DNA from: Plantactinospora sp. BC1
GTDB lineage: Bacteria > Actinomycetota > Actinomycetes > Mycobacteriales > Micromonosporaceae
Assembly: GCF_003030345.1 (NCBI RefSeq)
Contig: NZ_CP028158.1
Location: 6,944,001-7,008,000 of the forward strand
DNA length: 64,000 nt
Reading direction: 5' to 3'
Shown here: positions 15,684-23,425 of the stretch, in pieces
Numbering within the stretch: position 1 is the first letter of the stretch
Layout: every line of letters begins with the position of its first letter
Notes under the pieces: generated by a model
The model's input: the letters and a program-made list of their open reading frames with translations, nothing else
What the model was told of the DNA's origin: nothing
The model's database searches: none
Position numbers and translations under genes: made by a program

Positions 15684-16721
15684 TCACCCCGAGGCCGAGC
15701 CCGAGCCCGAGCCGGAGCCGGAGCCGGAGCCCGAGGCTGAGGCCGAGCCCGGCCCGCCGGCCGTCCGGACGGGATGCTTTGGAGTATCGCCGCCGAGCAC
15801 CGCCAGCAGGTCGGCCACGGCGAGCGAGCCCATCCGGTCGATCGCCTCCACGGTCTGCGCCCCGAGGTGCGGGGTCAGGACGACCCGGTCGGCCAGATCT
15901 TCGGCGAGCAGCGGCGAACCGGCACCCGTCGACTCCGTGTCGAGGGTGTCGGCGGCATACCCGGCAATCGTGCCGGCACGCAGCGCCTCGGCGAGGGCCG
16001 GCTCGTCGACCAGGTCGGCGCGGGCGGTGTTGACCAGGAGCAGTCCGTCCCGGGCCCCGGCCAGCCACTCGGCGTCGACCAGCGGCCGGCCGCCGCCGGG
16101 GGCGTGCAGCGAGACGGCCGTGCAGCGGCGGGGCAGGTCGGCCAGGTCCGCGGGTTCGGCACCCGCCGCCCGGATCGCCGCCGTGTCCAACATCGGGTCG
16201 TACGCCAGCAGCGTGGCACCGAACCCGCGCAGCCGCTCCGCCACCGCCCGCCCGATCCGGCCGTACCCGACGAGTCCGACCGTCGACGAGCCGAGTTCCC
16301 GGCCCCGGGAGACGCTCCACTCCCCCGCCCGGACCCGGCGGTCCCCGGCCGGGATGCTGCGCAGCACGGCGAGGAGCAGTCCGACGGTCAGGTCGGCGAC
16401 CGCCTCGGTGTTCGCCCCGGGGGTGTTGGTCACCACGATGCCACGTGCCGCCGCCGAGGTCAGGTCCACCGCGTCGACCCCGACGCCGTGCCGGGCCAGC
16501 ACCGCGAGCTGCGGGGCGGCGGCGAGATGGTCCTCGGTCACCGGCGCGGTGCCGGCGATCCAGCCGACAGCGTCGGCCAGCAACGGCCGCAGCTCGTCGA
16601 GCCGGTGGTCGGTCGGGCCGCGTACCACCGTGAGGCCGGCGGCGCGCAGCTCGCCGAGCAGGTCCCGGGAGCCGGACGAGAACGACCGCGAGGTGACCAG
16701 CACGTTCCGCCGCCCGCTCAT
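15684..16721 (-). CDS. D-2-hydroxyacid dehydrogenase (phosphoglycerate dehydrogenase-like)
   Basis: NAD-dependent D-isomer-specific 2-hydroxyacid dehydrogenase, 345 residues from the ATG at 16721, which overlaps the kinase stop (ATGA); a longer frame to 17081 is a shadow of the kinase. Recognisable parts are the substrate loop RHGVGVDAVD, the nucleotide-binding GLVGYGRIGRAVAERLRGFG, the catalytic Arg region LLVNTARADLVDEPAL, the Glu region AADTLDTESTG, and the catalytic His in VVLTPHLGAQT. The last about 20 residues are a Ser/Gly/Ala repeat encoded by a 6-bp tandem repeat and are unlikely to matter for catalysis. Confidence 0.92.
   Translation of the reverse strand: MSGRRNVLVTSRSFSSGSRDLLGELRAAGLTVVRGPTDHRLDELRPLLADAVGWIAGTAPVTEDHLAAAPQLAVLARHGVGVDAVDLTSAAARGIVVTNTPGANTEAVADLTVGLLLAVLRSIPAGDRRVRAGEWSVSRGRELGSSTVGLVGYGRIGRAVAERLRGFGATLLAYDPMLDTAAIRAAGAEPADLADLPRRCTAVSLHAPGGGRPLVDAEWLAGARDGLLLVNTARADLVDEPALAEALRAGTIAGYAADTLDTESTGAGSPLLAEDLADRVVLTPHLGAQTVEAIDRMGSLAVADLLAVLGGDTPKHPVRTAGGPGSASASGSGSGSGSGSGSASG
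15691..15750. repeat. 6-bp tandem repeat at the 3' end of the hydroxyacid dehydrogenase gene
   Basis: About ten copies of GAGCCC/GAGCCG hexamers encode the (Ser-Gly/Ala)n tail on the minus strand. A related pyrimidine repeat (CTTGCC units, about 15640-15660) lies just beyond the stop codon. Confidence 0.8.
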
Positions 16722-18313
16722 GCCGACCCGCCGCCCGTCGACTCGCCACTTCCCGACTTGCCACTTCCCGACTCGCCGCCCGCCGACTCGCCGCTTCCCG
16801 ACTCGGCGCCCGCCGGCTTGTCGCCCCGGGTCGCGTTCCACGGCGCCAACCGCCGGTACGCGTCCAGGAAGATCGCGTGCCGTCGCCGGTAGTCGGCGTG
16901 TCGCCCCGGATCGGGCGTGAACTCGGCGGTGACCTCGGAGAGTTCCCGGGCGGCGCCGAAGTCGTCGACCAGGCCGAGCCCGACCGCCGCCGTCACCGCC
17001 GCGCCGAGGCTGTTCGCCTCCTCCACTATGGAACGTCGCCGGACCGTGGCGCCCCAGACGTCGGCGAGGATCCGCAGCCACGCGTCGCTGGCCGCCCCGC
17101 CGCCGATCGCGTCCACCCGATCCACCGGCATCCCCTGCTCGCGGAACGCGTCGACGCAGGTGAGCAGGTTGAACGCCACCCCCTCCAACACCGCCCGGAC
17201 CAGGTGTGCCCGGTCGTGGTGCCGGCGGAGCCCGACGAACGCCCCGGCCGCCTCCGGATCCCAGTACGGGGACCGTTCGCCGAGCAGGTGCGGCAGGAAG
17301 TAGAGCCCGTCGCCGGCCGCCGTGGCGGTGTCGGCCGCCTCGACGAGCCGGTCGAACCGGTCCCCGTCACCGGCCGGCTCCAGCAGGTCGGCGATCCACT
17401 CCAGCGATGCCCCACCGGCCTGCATGGTGGCGGTCGGCACGTAGTGCCCGGGTACCACGTGGTCGAAGGTCATCGTCCGCATCGCCGGGTCGTGCAGCGG
17501 GCGCGGCGCGGCCAGCGAGATCCAGGACGACGAGCCGAGATAGCAGTACGCGCCGTCGGCCGGAGAGACGACTCCGGCGCCGACCGCCGCCAGGGGGCCG
17601 TCCCCACCGCCCATCAGCACCGGGGTACCGGCCCGCAGCCCGGTCGCCTCCGCCGCCGCCGAGGTCACGGTGCCCACCACGGCGGTGGCGGGGACGATCT
17701 CCGGCAGCAGCGCCGGATCGAGCCCGGCCGCGCCGAGCAGCACGTCCGACCAGGTCCCCCGCTCCTGGTCGTACGCGTTCGTGGACGAGGCGTCGGACGG
17801 GTCGGTGGCGAGTCGCCCGGTCAGCCGGTAGACGGCATAGTCCTTGGCGAGGCAGACGTGCCGGACCCGCCCGAACACCTCCGGCTCGTGGTCACGCACC
17901 CACATCACCTTCGTCAGCGAGTACGTCGGATTGAGCCGGTGCCCCAGCACCCTGTACGCCCGCTCCGCTCCGATCCGCTCCACCAGCTCGGCACACTGCG
18001 ACCCACTCCGGGTGTCCGCCCAGATGATCGACGGCCGCACCGGCCGGTACGCCGCGTCGAGCAGTACCGCCCCCATCATCTGCCCCGAGATCGCCAGCCC
18101 CCGGACCTCCGCCGGGTCGACGTCGTGCCGGGCCAGCAGTTGCCGGGTCGCGTCGGCGAGCGCGCGCCACCAGTGCGCCGGATCCTGTTCGGCGACGCCG
18201 CCGGGGGCGTACCGGGTCGGGTAGGTCACCGTCACCGCGCCGACCAGCGCGCCGGTGTCGGTGTGCAGCGACGCCTTGTCGCCGGTGGTACCGAGGTCGT
18301 GCGCGATCAGCAT
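16718..18313 (-). CDS. FGGY-family carbohydrate kinase (xylulokinase-like)
   Basis: Sugar kinase of 531 residues. N-terminal FGGY domain: HDLGTTGDKASLHTDTGALVG (phosphate loop), GLAISGQMMGAVLLD, WADTRSGSQ. The C-terminal domain has the ATP-binding GGGAASDAWLRILADVWGATV and EEANSLGAAVTAAVGLG. The closest overall look is xylulokinase, but the family covers many ketoses and polyols. Residues after about 495 form a 15-bp-repeat-encoded Gly/Ser tail (ESGSGES, GGES...), absent from ordinary members. The gene starts 7 bp after the permease stop and overlaps the dehydrogenase by 4 bp. Confidence 0.92.
   Translation of the reverse strand: MLIAHDLGTTGDKASLHTDTGALVGAVTVTYPTRYAPGGVAEQDPAHWWRALADATRQLLARHDVDPAEVRGLAISGQMMGAVLLDAAYRPVRPSIIWADTRSGSQCAELVERIGAERAYRVLGHRLNPTYSLTKVMWVRDHEPEVFGRVRHVCLAKDYAVYRLTGRLATDPSDASSTNAYDQERGTWSDVLLGAAGLDPALLPEIVPATAVVGTVTSAAAEATGLRAGTPVLMGGGDGPLAAVGAGVVSPADGAYCYLGSSSWISLAAPRPLHDPAMRTMTFDHVVPGHYVPTATMQAGGASLEWIADLLEPAGDGDRFDRLVEAADTATAAGDGLYFLPHLLGERSPYWDPEAAGAFVGLRRHHDRAHLVRAVLEGVAFNLLTCVDAFREQGMPVDRVDAIGGGAASDAWLRILADVWGATVRRRSIVEEANSLGAAVTAAVGLGLVDDFGAARELSEVTAEFTPDPGRHADYRRRHAIFLDAYRRLAPWNATRGDKPAGAESGSGESAGGESGSGKSGSGESTGGGSA
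16741..16815. repeat. 15-bp tandem repeat in the kinase C-terminal tail
   Basis: Five 15-bp units (for example ACTCGCCACTTCCCG) in two alternating variants run back to back and encode the Gly/Ser/Glu/Lys tail of the FGGY kinase on the minus strand. Confidence 0.85.
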
Positions 18314-18320
18314 CGCCCGC

Positions 18321-19376
18321 TCACGCTCCCCGACGCACGCGCCGCCGGCCCTGCAACTGGTCGACCCCCACCGCCACCAGGATCAACGCTCCGATCGCCA
18401 CCTGCAACCAGAACGGGTCGATGCCGAGCAGCGTGCCGCCGTTGTTGAGCAGCCCGACGATCAGCGCCCCGACCAGGGCGCCGAGCGCCGAGCCCCGGGC
18501 GCCGAAGAGGCTCGCCCCGCCGATCACGCAGGCGGCGATGGCCTGGAGTTCGTAGCCGGTGCCGGCGGTCGGCACCCCGTTGCCGAGCCGGGAGGCGAGC
18601 AGGATGCCGCCGAGCGCGGCCAGCGTCCCGGCGAGCGCGTAGACGCTGAGCAGCACCGCCCGGACCGGTACCCCGGTGAGCCGGGCCGACTCCGGGTTGG
18701 AGCCGACCGCGTAGATGTAGCGGCCCCAGACCGTGCGTCGCAGCCCGAAGCCGACCAGCAGCGCGATCAGTACGGTCAACCAGATCAGGTTGGCGACGCC
18801 GAGGAACTCGCCGCCGGCGATCGAGGTGAAGGAGCGCGGCAGCGGCTGGATGGTCCGGCCGTCGGTGTAGAGCAGGGTGATCCCCCGGGCCATGCCCAGG
18901 GTGCCGAGGGTGACGATGAACGGCGGCATCTTGAGGATCGCCACCAGCACGCCGTTGACCAGGCCGACCGCCGCACCGGCGAGCAGCGCGAGCACGACGG
19001 CGAGCAGCACCGATCCGCTGCCGGCGGTGTCGAAGACCGCCTTCGCGGCGATCACTCCGGAAAGGCCCACCACCGAGCCGACCGAGAGGTCGATGCCGGC
19101 GGTGAGGATCACCAGGAGCTGCCCGATCGCGATGATCGCGTAGATCGAGACCTGGCGTCCGAGGTTGTCCAGGTTGGTGCCGGTCAGGAAGGTGTCGGTG
19201 GCCAGGCTCAACCCCAGGACCAGGAGTACGAGCACCGGCAGCCCGCCGAAGCCCCGGCCGAGCAGGCTGCCCAGCCCGAGTACCTCCGGCTCGGCCGTCG
19301 TGCCCTTCCCGGCCGCCGTCTCGGAGGCGGAGTCCGGAGTGGCGGCCTCGGCTACTTTGCTGTCGCGGGTGGTCAT
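18321..19376 (-). CDS. Ribose-type ABC transporter permease (RbsC-like)
   Basis: Inner-membrane permease of 351 residues of the CUT2 (ribose/xylose/galactose) class. After a hydrophilic N-terminal extension come about ten membrane spans. Diagnostic stretches are ILTAGIDLSVGSVVGLSGVIAA, VNGVLVAILKMPPFIVTLGTLGMARG, GSNPESARLTGVPVR and ACVIGGASLFGARGSALG, all typical of RbsC. Its ATG overlaps the stop of the ATPase gene by 4 bp. It forms the pore for the substrate consumed by the downstream enzymes. Confidence 0.95.
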   Translation of the reverse strand: MTTRDSKVAEAATPDSASETAAGKGTTAEPEVLGLGSLLGRGFGGLPVLVLLVLGLSLATDTFLTGTNLDNLGRQVSIYAIIAIGQLLVILTAGIDLSVGSVVGLSGVIAAKAVFDTAGSGSVLLAVVLALLAGAAVGLVNGVLVAILKMPPFIVTLGTLGMARGITLLYTDGRTIQPLPRSFTSIAGGEFLGVANLIWLTVLIALLVGFGLRRTVWGRYIYAVGSNPESARLTGVPVRAVLLSVYALAGTLAALGGILLASRLGNGVPTAGTGYELQAIAACVIGGASLFGARGSALGALVGALIVGLLNNGGTLLGIDPFWLQVAIGALILVAVGVDQLQGRRRVRRGA

Positions 19377-20977
19377 CGGGACTCCAGCGGGGGTCGGGGC
19401 GGCACGGAGGCTTGCGGTGACGAGGTCGGCGCCGTCGGGGTCGTCGGGGTCGTCGGGGTCGACAGGTCGGCGGCGGAGGTCGGCGGGCTGGTGAGCCGGA
19501 GGATGCCCTCCTCGGTCGCCTCGGCCGCCGGCAGCTCGCCGACGATCCGGCGCTCGCGTACCACGACGATCCGGTCGCAGAGCCCGAGCAGCTCGGGAAG
19601 GTACGACGAGACCACCAGTACGGCGATCCCGGTCCGGGCCATCTCGGCGATCGCCTGGTAGATGTCGGCCTTGGCGCCGACGTCGACGCCCTTGGTCGGC
19701 TCGTCCAGCAGCAGCACCTTGGCGCCGGTGCCGAGCCAGCGGGCCAGCAGTACCTTCTGCTGGTTGCCGCCGGAGAGCGAGGTGACCGGGTCGTCGAAGG
19801 AGCCGTACTTCAGCCGCAGCCCCTCGACCGCCTGCCGGACGTGCCGGCGTTCCCGGCCGCCACGCAGTACCGGCCCGCTGGCGACCCGGCCGAGGCTGGC
19901 GATCGAGACGTTCGCCTCGATGGAGAGTTCCAGCAGCAGCCCGGACTCCTTGCGGTCCTCGGTGAGCAGCGCGACGCCGTGCCGGGCCGCCGCCCGGGGC
20001 GAGCCGGCCGGGATCGGCGTACCGTCGACCCGCACCTCGCCGCCGTCGACCGGGTCGGCGCCGAAGACCGCCCGGACGATCTCGGAACGTCCGGCGCCGA
20101 GCAGCCCGGCCAGCCCGACGATCTCGCCCCGGTGCACGGTCAGCTCGACGGGGGCGGCGAAGCCGGGGATGCGCAGGTCGCGTACCTCCAGCCGGGGCGG
20201 GCCGATCTCGTGCCGCTCGCCGGGATAGAGGTTCTGCACCGGGCGGCCGACCATCGCCTGGATCAGCGAGTCGTGGTCGTAGTCGGCGACCGGCCGGGTC
20301 GCCACCACCCGGCCGTCGCGGAGCACGGTGACCCGGTCCCCGACCGCGAACATTTCTTCGAGGCGGTGCGTCACGTAGAGCACGGTGTGCCCGGCGTCGC
20401 GCAGCGCGGTGACCCGCTCCAGCAGGGCCGCCGCCTCCCGTTCCGAGAGTGCGGTGGTCGGCTCGTCGAAGATCACCAGCTTGGCCCGGGTGCCGAGGAC
20501 GCGGGCGATCTCGACGAGCTGGCGGGTGGCGGTCGGCAGCGCGCGTACCGGCTGGTCCAGGTCGAGATCGGCCAGGCCGACCCGGTCCAGGTGGTCCAGC
20601 GCGGTACGCCGCTGCGCGGCCCGGTCCACGATACCGAGGAACCGGCGCGGGAAGCGGCCCATGGTGAGGTTGTCCAGCACGCTGAGGTCGGGCAGCAGGC
20701 TCAGCTCCTGGTAGACCACGCCGATCCCGGCGTCCCGGGTCTGCCCCGGGGACGGGCGCGGCCCGAGCGGCACCCCGTCGACCGAGTACTCGCCCCGGTC
20801 TCGGGCGACCGCGCCGGTCAGCACCTTGATCAGGGTCGACTTGCCGGCCCCGTTCTCCCCGGCGAGGCAGTGCACCTCGCCGGGGAGCAGCTCCAGGTCG
20901 ACGTCGCCGAGCGCCGTCACCGGCCCGTACGTCTTGGTGACTCCGCGCAGCCGTACCACCGGCTGGTGCTCGGTCAT
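19373..20977 (-). CDS. Ribose-type ABC transporter ATP-binding protein (RbsA-like)
   Basis: Duplicated ATPase of 534 residues. The ATG at 20977 (MTEHQPVVRLRG) follows GGAGG; a longer frame to 21250 is a shadow of the binding-protein gene. First domain: Walker A GENGAGKST, Walker B VIFDEPTTALSERE. Second domain: degenerate Walker A GLLGAGRSE, as is usual in CUT2 ATPases, but intact signature LSGGNQQKVLLARWL and LLLDEPTKGVDVGAK. The C-terminal end carries a run of Thr-Pro repeats (LSTPTTPTTPTAPT) encoded by a 9-bp repeat. Confidence 0.96.
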   Translation of the reverse strand: MTEHQPVVRLRGVTKTYGPVTALGDVDLELLPGEVHCLAGENGAGKSTLIKVLTGAVARDRGEYSVDGVPLGPRPSPGQTRDAGIGVVYQELSLLPDLSVLDNLTMGRFPRRFLGIVDRAAQRRTALDHLDRVGLADLDLDQPVRALPTATRQLVEIARVLGTRAKLVIFDEPTTALSEREAAALLERVTALRDAGHTVLYVTHRLEEMFAVGDRVTVLRDGRVVATRPVADYDHDSLIQAMVGRPVQNLYPGERHEIGPPRLEVRDLRIPGFAAPVELTVHRGEIVGLAGLLGAGRSEIVRAVFGADPVDGGEVRVDGTPIPAGSPRAAARHGVALLTEDRKESGLLLELSIEANVSIASLGRVASGPVLRGGRERRHVRQAVEGLRLKYGSFDDPVTSLSGGNQQKVLLARWLGTGAKVLLLDEPTKGVDVGAKADIYQAIAEMARTGIAVLVVSSYLPELLGLCDRIVVVRERRIVGELPAAEATEEGILRLTSPPTSAADLSTPTTPTTPTAPTSSPQASVPPRPPLESR

Positions 20978-20990
20978 CACACCTCCCCGC

Positions 20991-22028
20991 TCAGCCCTTG
21001 GTCTTCGGCGGGTTGAGCAGCGCCTTGAGGTCCTCGGCGTCCACGTTGGACTTGTCCACGAGTACGGCGCCCGGGTCGAGCCGCTGCGGCGCGTTGCTGC
21101 CGGCGACCGCCATCGCCGCCTCGACCACGCCCTGGTAGCCGAAGAAGAACGGGTTCTGTACGACGATCGCGTCGATCCCGCCGGACCGTACCGCTTCCAC
21201 CTCGGCCGGGTCGGAGTCGAACGCCACCACCGCGACCCGGTCGGCGGCACCCTTCTCCTGCACCGCCTTGGCGGTGCCGACGCCGGAGGTGTTGTTGTCG
21301 GCGAAGATCCCGGCCAGGTCCGGCACCCGGGTCAGCGCGTCGTTGACCTGGCCGACCGCCTTGTTCAGGTCGTTGTCGTTGACCAGGGTCTGCACGATCG
21401 TCGCCTGCGGGCACTTCTCGGCGAGCCCCTGCTTGAACCCCTCGAACCGGTCGATCAGCACCTGTACGCCGGAGACGGCCGACTCGTGCAGCACCTTGCC
21501 GTTCGGCTTGCCGGCCTCGGTGATCAGTTCACAGAGCCGCTGCCCCGCCTGGGCGCCGGCCTTGACGTTGTCGGTACCGATGAAGCCGTCGGCCTTGGTC
21601 TGCACCGCGTTGTCGACGACGATCACCTTGATCCCGCCCGACCGGGCCCGGTCGATCACGCCGTTGAGCGCGGTGGAGGAGTTCGGGGCCAGCACGATCG
21701 CCTTGGCGCCGCGCGAGATGGCATCCTCGACCAGGCGTACCTGCGGTTCGATGTCCGCCTCGGAGGTCGGGCCGAACAGGTCGAGTTCGACGCCGAGGTC
21801 GCTGCCGGCCTTCTTCGCGCCGGCCAGCATCGACTGCCAGAACTCGCTCTCGGTGGCCTTGACGATGACGTCGATCTTCGTACCGGCGATCGCCGCCGTA
21901 CCGGCGTTCCCGCCACCGCCGTCGTCGTCCGAGCCGCCGCCGAAGGCCCGGCCGGCGACGACGCCGACGGCCAGGGTGACGACCGCGGCGAGCCCGGCCG
22001 CGCCGAGTGAGACGCTCTTCGTTGCCAT
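20991..22028 (-). CDS. Ribose-type periplasmic binding protein
   Basis: Substrate-binding protein of 345 residues starting at an ATG 7 nt after GGAG. The N-terminus (MATKSVSLGAAGLAAVVTLAVGVVAG in part) is a signal anchor without a lipobox Cys, so the protein may stay membrane-tethered or be released. The mature part is a peripla_BP_4 fold: IDVIVKATESEFWQSMLAGAKKAG, GAKAIVLAPNSSTALNGVID, VVDNAVQTKADGFIGTDN, GIFADNNTSGVGTAKAV, VAFDSDPAEVEAVRSG. It is the second gene of the operon and defines what the pathway takes up, but the ligand cannot be inferred. Confidence 0.94.
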   Translation of the reverse strand: MATKSVSLGAAGLAAVVTLAVGVVAGRAFGGGSDDDGGGGNAGTAAIAGTKIDVIVKATESEFWQSMLAGAKKAGSDLGVELDLFGPTSEADIEPQVRLVEDAISRGAKAIVLAPNSSTALNGVIDRARSGGIKVIVVDNAVQTKADGFIGTDNVKAGAQAGQRLCELITEAGKPNGKVLHESAVSGVQVLIDRFEGFKQGLAEKCPQATIVQTLVNDNDLNKAVGQVNDALTRVPDLAGIFADNNTSGVGTAKAVQEKGAADRVAVVAFDSDPAEVEAVRSGGIDAIVVQNPFFFGYQGVVEAAMAVAGSNAPQRLDPGAVLVDKSNVDAEDLKALLNPPKTKG

Positions 22029-22060
22029 CTGGTCTCCTATCCGTGGAAGCTGGCGCTGGT

Positions 22061-22657
22061 TCAGGGCTTGCCGGCCGGTGCACCGAACGGGACGAGGTCG
22101 AGGCGACCGGGGTCCCCGACGCGCCGGGCGCGCAGGCCCATGCCGTGCTCGAGCACCCAGCCGTAGTCGTGCCCGGCGCTGCCCGGATAGACGGCGAGGA
22201 AGCGGTACGGCTCGTCGCCGACGTTGACGCTGCGGTGCGCCCAGCCGGGCGGGATGTAGCCGATGGTTCCCGGGCGCATCTCCAGCCACTCGGCCCGCTC
22301 GCCGTCGAAGAGCAGCAGACCGCCGTGCCCGGACAGGCCGAGGTAGATCTCGCCCTGCGGGTCGGGGTGCTGGTGCCCCTTGGTCATCCAGAACTCGCCG
22401 CCGGTGGCGCCCGGCTGGATCGTCGTGATCGACTGCGGCAGTTCCCGGGGGACCTCGGGAACGGGTGAGGAGACGACCGTGTAGACCACCGGATCGCCGT
22501 CGGCGACCGCCCGCGCCCAGGCATCGCCGTCGGCGAAGAGCCCTCTGAGGTCGGACATCCGCCGGGTCAGGACCTGGCCCTGCGGCTCCAGCGTGGCGTT
22601 GTCGGCGCCGAAGCTGATCGCGAAGGGCTGGATCGGCGGGGTGGCGCTGGTGGTCAC
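22061..22657 (-). CDS. Cupin-type sugar-phosphate isomerase-like protein (cPGI family)
   Basis: Predicted metal-dependent isomerase of 198 residues, similar to the cupin glucose-6-phosphate isomerases. The metal-binding cupin motif is KGHQHPDPQGEIYLGLSGHGGLLL (two His, a Glu), with the second motif PPGWAHRSVNVGD supplying another His. TTIQPGATGGEFWMTKGHQH is a hallmark of the cPGI family. It is the first gene of the operon, 33 bp above the binding-protein gene. In this context it may isomerise an aldose/ketose intermediate rather than glucose-6-phosphate (inference). Confidence 0.87.
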   Translation of the reverse strand: MTTSATPPIQPFAISFGADNATLEPQGQVLTRRMSDLRGLFADGDAWARAVADGDPVVYTVVSSPVPEVPRELPQSITTIQPGATGGEFWMTKGHQHPDPQGEIYLGLSGHGGLLLFDGERAEWLEMRPGTIGYIPPGWAHRSVNVGDEPYRFLAVYPGSAGHDYGWVLEHGMGLRARRVGDPGRLDLVPFGAPAGKP

Positions 22658-22733
22658 GTCGTCTCCCGTTCTTCGGGTTCCGTTCCGGTCCCCATCTCGG
22701 TCCAGTGTCGGCCGTGTTTCGGGTTACTGTCGT

Positions 22734-22754
22734 CCTGTCATTACAGGATGTCAA
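22734..22754 (-). promoter_or_regulatory. Promoter with GntR-type operator for the catabolic operon
   Basis: On the minus strand a consensus TTGACA (22754-22749) is followed directly by the 14-bp inverted repeat CCTGT-CATT-ACAGG (22734-22747), which fills the promoter spacer, 76 bp upstream of the first gene. A partial copy, CCTGTTATCC, lies at the start of the nearby GntR gene. The arrangement suggests repression by that GntR protein until the sugar ligand is bound. Confidence 0.6.
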
Positions 22755-22976
22755 GGGTTCCAGTAGAGATCAGCGAAGGATGCACCGTCCCGGAGGCCGA
22801 GCCGCCTGACCGGGGTTATCCCCTGTCGCGCACACTGTCGACCTGGGTGCACAAACGGGGCGGGACATTCCGGACAGCCGCCCAGCGAGACAGCCGATCA
22901 CCAGCCGGCGGATGATGGCCTTCGCGGATCCGAGACCAGCGGAGGTGGCCTGCGGAGTTTGGCCGTCTCGACCGAG

Positions 22977-23068
22977 CCGGCGGACGCTGCCGTCCGCCGC
23001 GCGACTGTGACCGGCGGACGCTGCCGTCCGCCCCGCGACTGTGACCGGCGGACAGTGCCGTGCGTCTC
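22977..23068. repeat. 34-bp tandem repeat containing hairpins
   Basis: Copies begin at 22977, 23011 and 23045 with period 34. The first two contain GGCGGACG-CTGC-CGTCCGCC, an 8-bp stem with a 4-nt loop; the third is diverged in the stem. It resembles a small intergenic palindromic repeat and could also end transcription of the GntR gene. Confidence 0.75.
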
Positions 23069-23245
23069 GCGATCGGGACCGGTTCGGACGGGCCGCCCTC
23101 GCACTCCTTACTGGCCTGGAGCCCGGCAGCGGTTCGTGGGCGCACAGACGGGGCAGCTCGACAGGCGCGCGATCGGACAACCCCTGCTCGCCGCCCCCCC
23201 TCCCCGCGCGCGCCCGTCGTGGGTGGCGAGGGCGCTGGCAGCCAG

Positions 23246-23304
23246 GATTCTTGGCAAGAAAGGGCGCGCAGCGAACCAGAAATCGGCAAGAATCTTGCGC
23301 GCCC
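23246..23304. other. Interlocked inverted repeats (pseudoknot-like layout)
   Basis: Arm 1 GATTCTTG (23246-23253) pairs with CAAGAATC (23287-23294), and arm 2 GGGCGCGCA (23262-23270) pairs with TGCGCGCCC (23296-23304). The order 1-2-1'-2' with one base between 1' and 2' is that of an H-type pseudoknot. The same sequence contains two smaller palindromes, TTCTTG-G-CAAGAA (23248-23260) and CAAGA-A-TCTTG (23287-23297), so it could instead be a pair of protein-binding sites. Confidence 0.5.
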
Positions 23305-23342
23305 GACCACCCGACCGCCCGACCGCCTGACCGCCCGACCGC
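23301..23342. repeat. C-rich short tandem repeat
   Basis: Four to five imperfect copies of CCCGACCGC (about 9 bp, one unit with CCCGACCAC and one with CCTGACCGC) directly after the interlocked inverted repeats. Confidence 0.6.
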
Positions 23343-23425
23343 GAGTTCGGACGCCGAGGCAGAACCAAGGGGCCCGGGGCCGGGTGCAGGGACGGGGGCG
23401 AGGGGAGGTGCCGAGTGGGGGCGTG

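Larger units (their letters stand above)
22755..23425. other. Repeat-rich intergenic region, no gene seen
   Basis: 671 bp between the catabolic operon promoter and the GntR gene end. Short frames on both strands lack ribosome sites and change character across the repeats. The region holds a 34-bp tandem repeat with hairpins (22977-23068), a crossed pair of inverted repeats (23246-23304) and a short C-rich repeat (23301-23342). No transcript or RNA family could be assigned. Confidence 0.5.

Noticed and set aside
22770-23330. Several short frames in the repeat-rich intergenic region
   Set aside because: They cross the 34-bp repeat and change character there; no start site.
22977-23342. Possible CRISPR array
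   Set aside because: Units are contiguous without unique spacers, period 34 bp, only three copies; no cas genes in the window.
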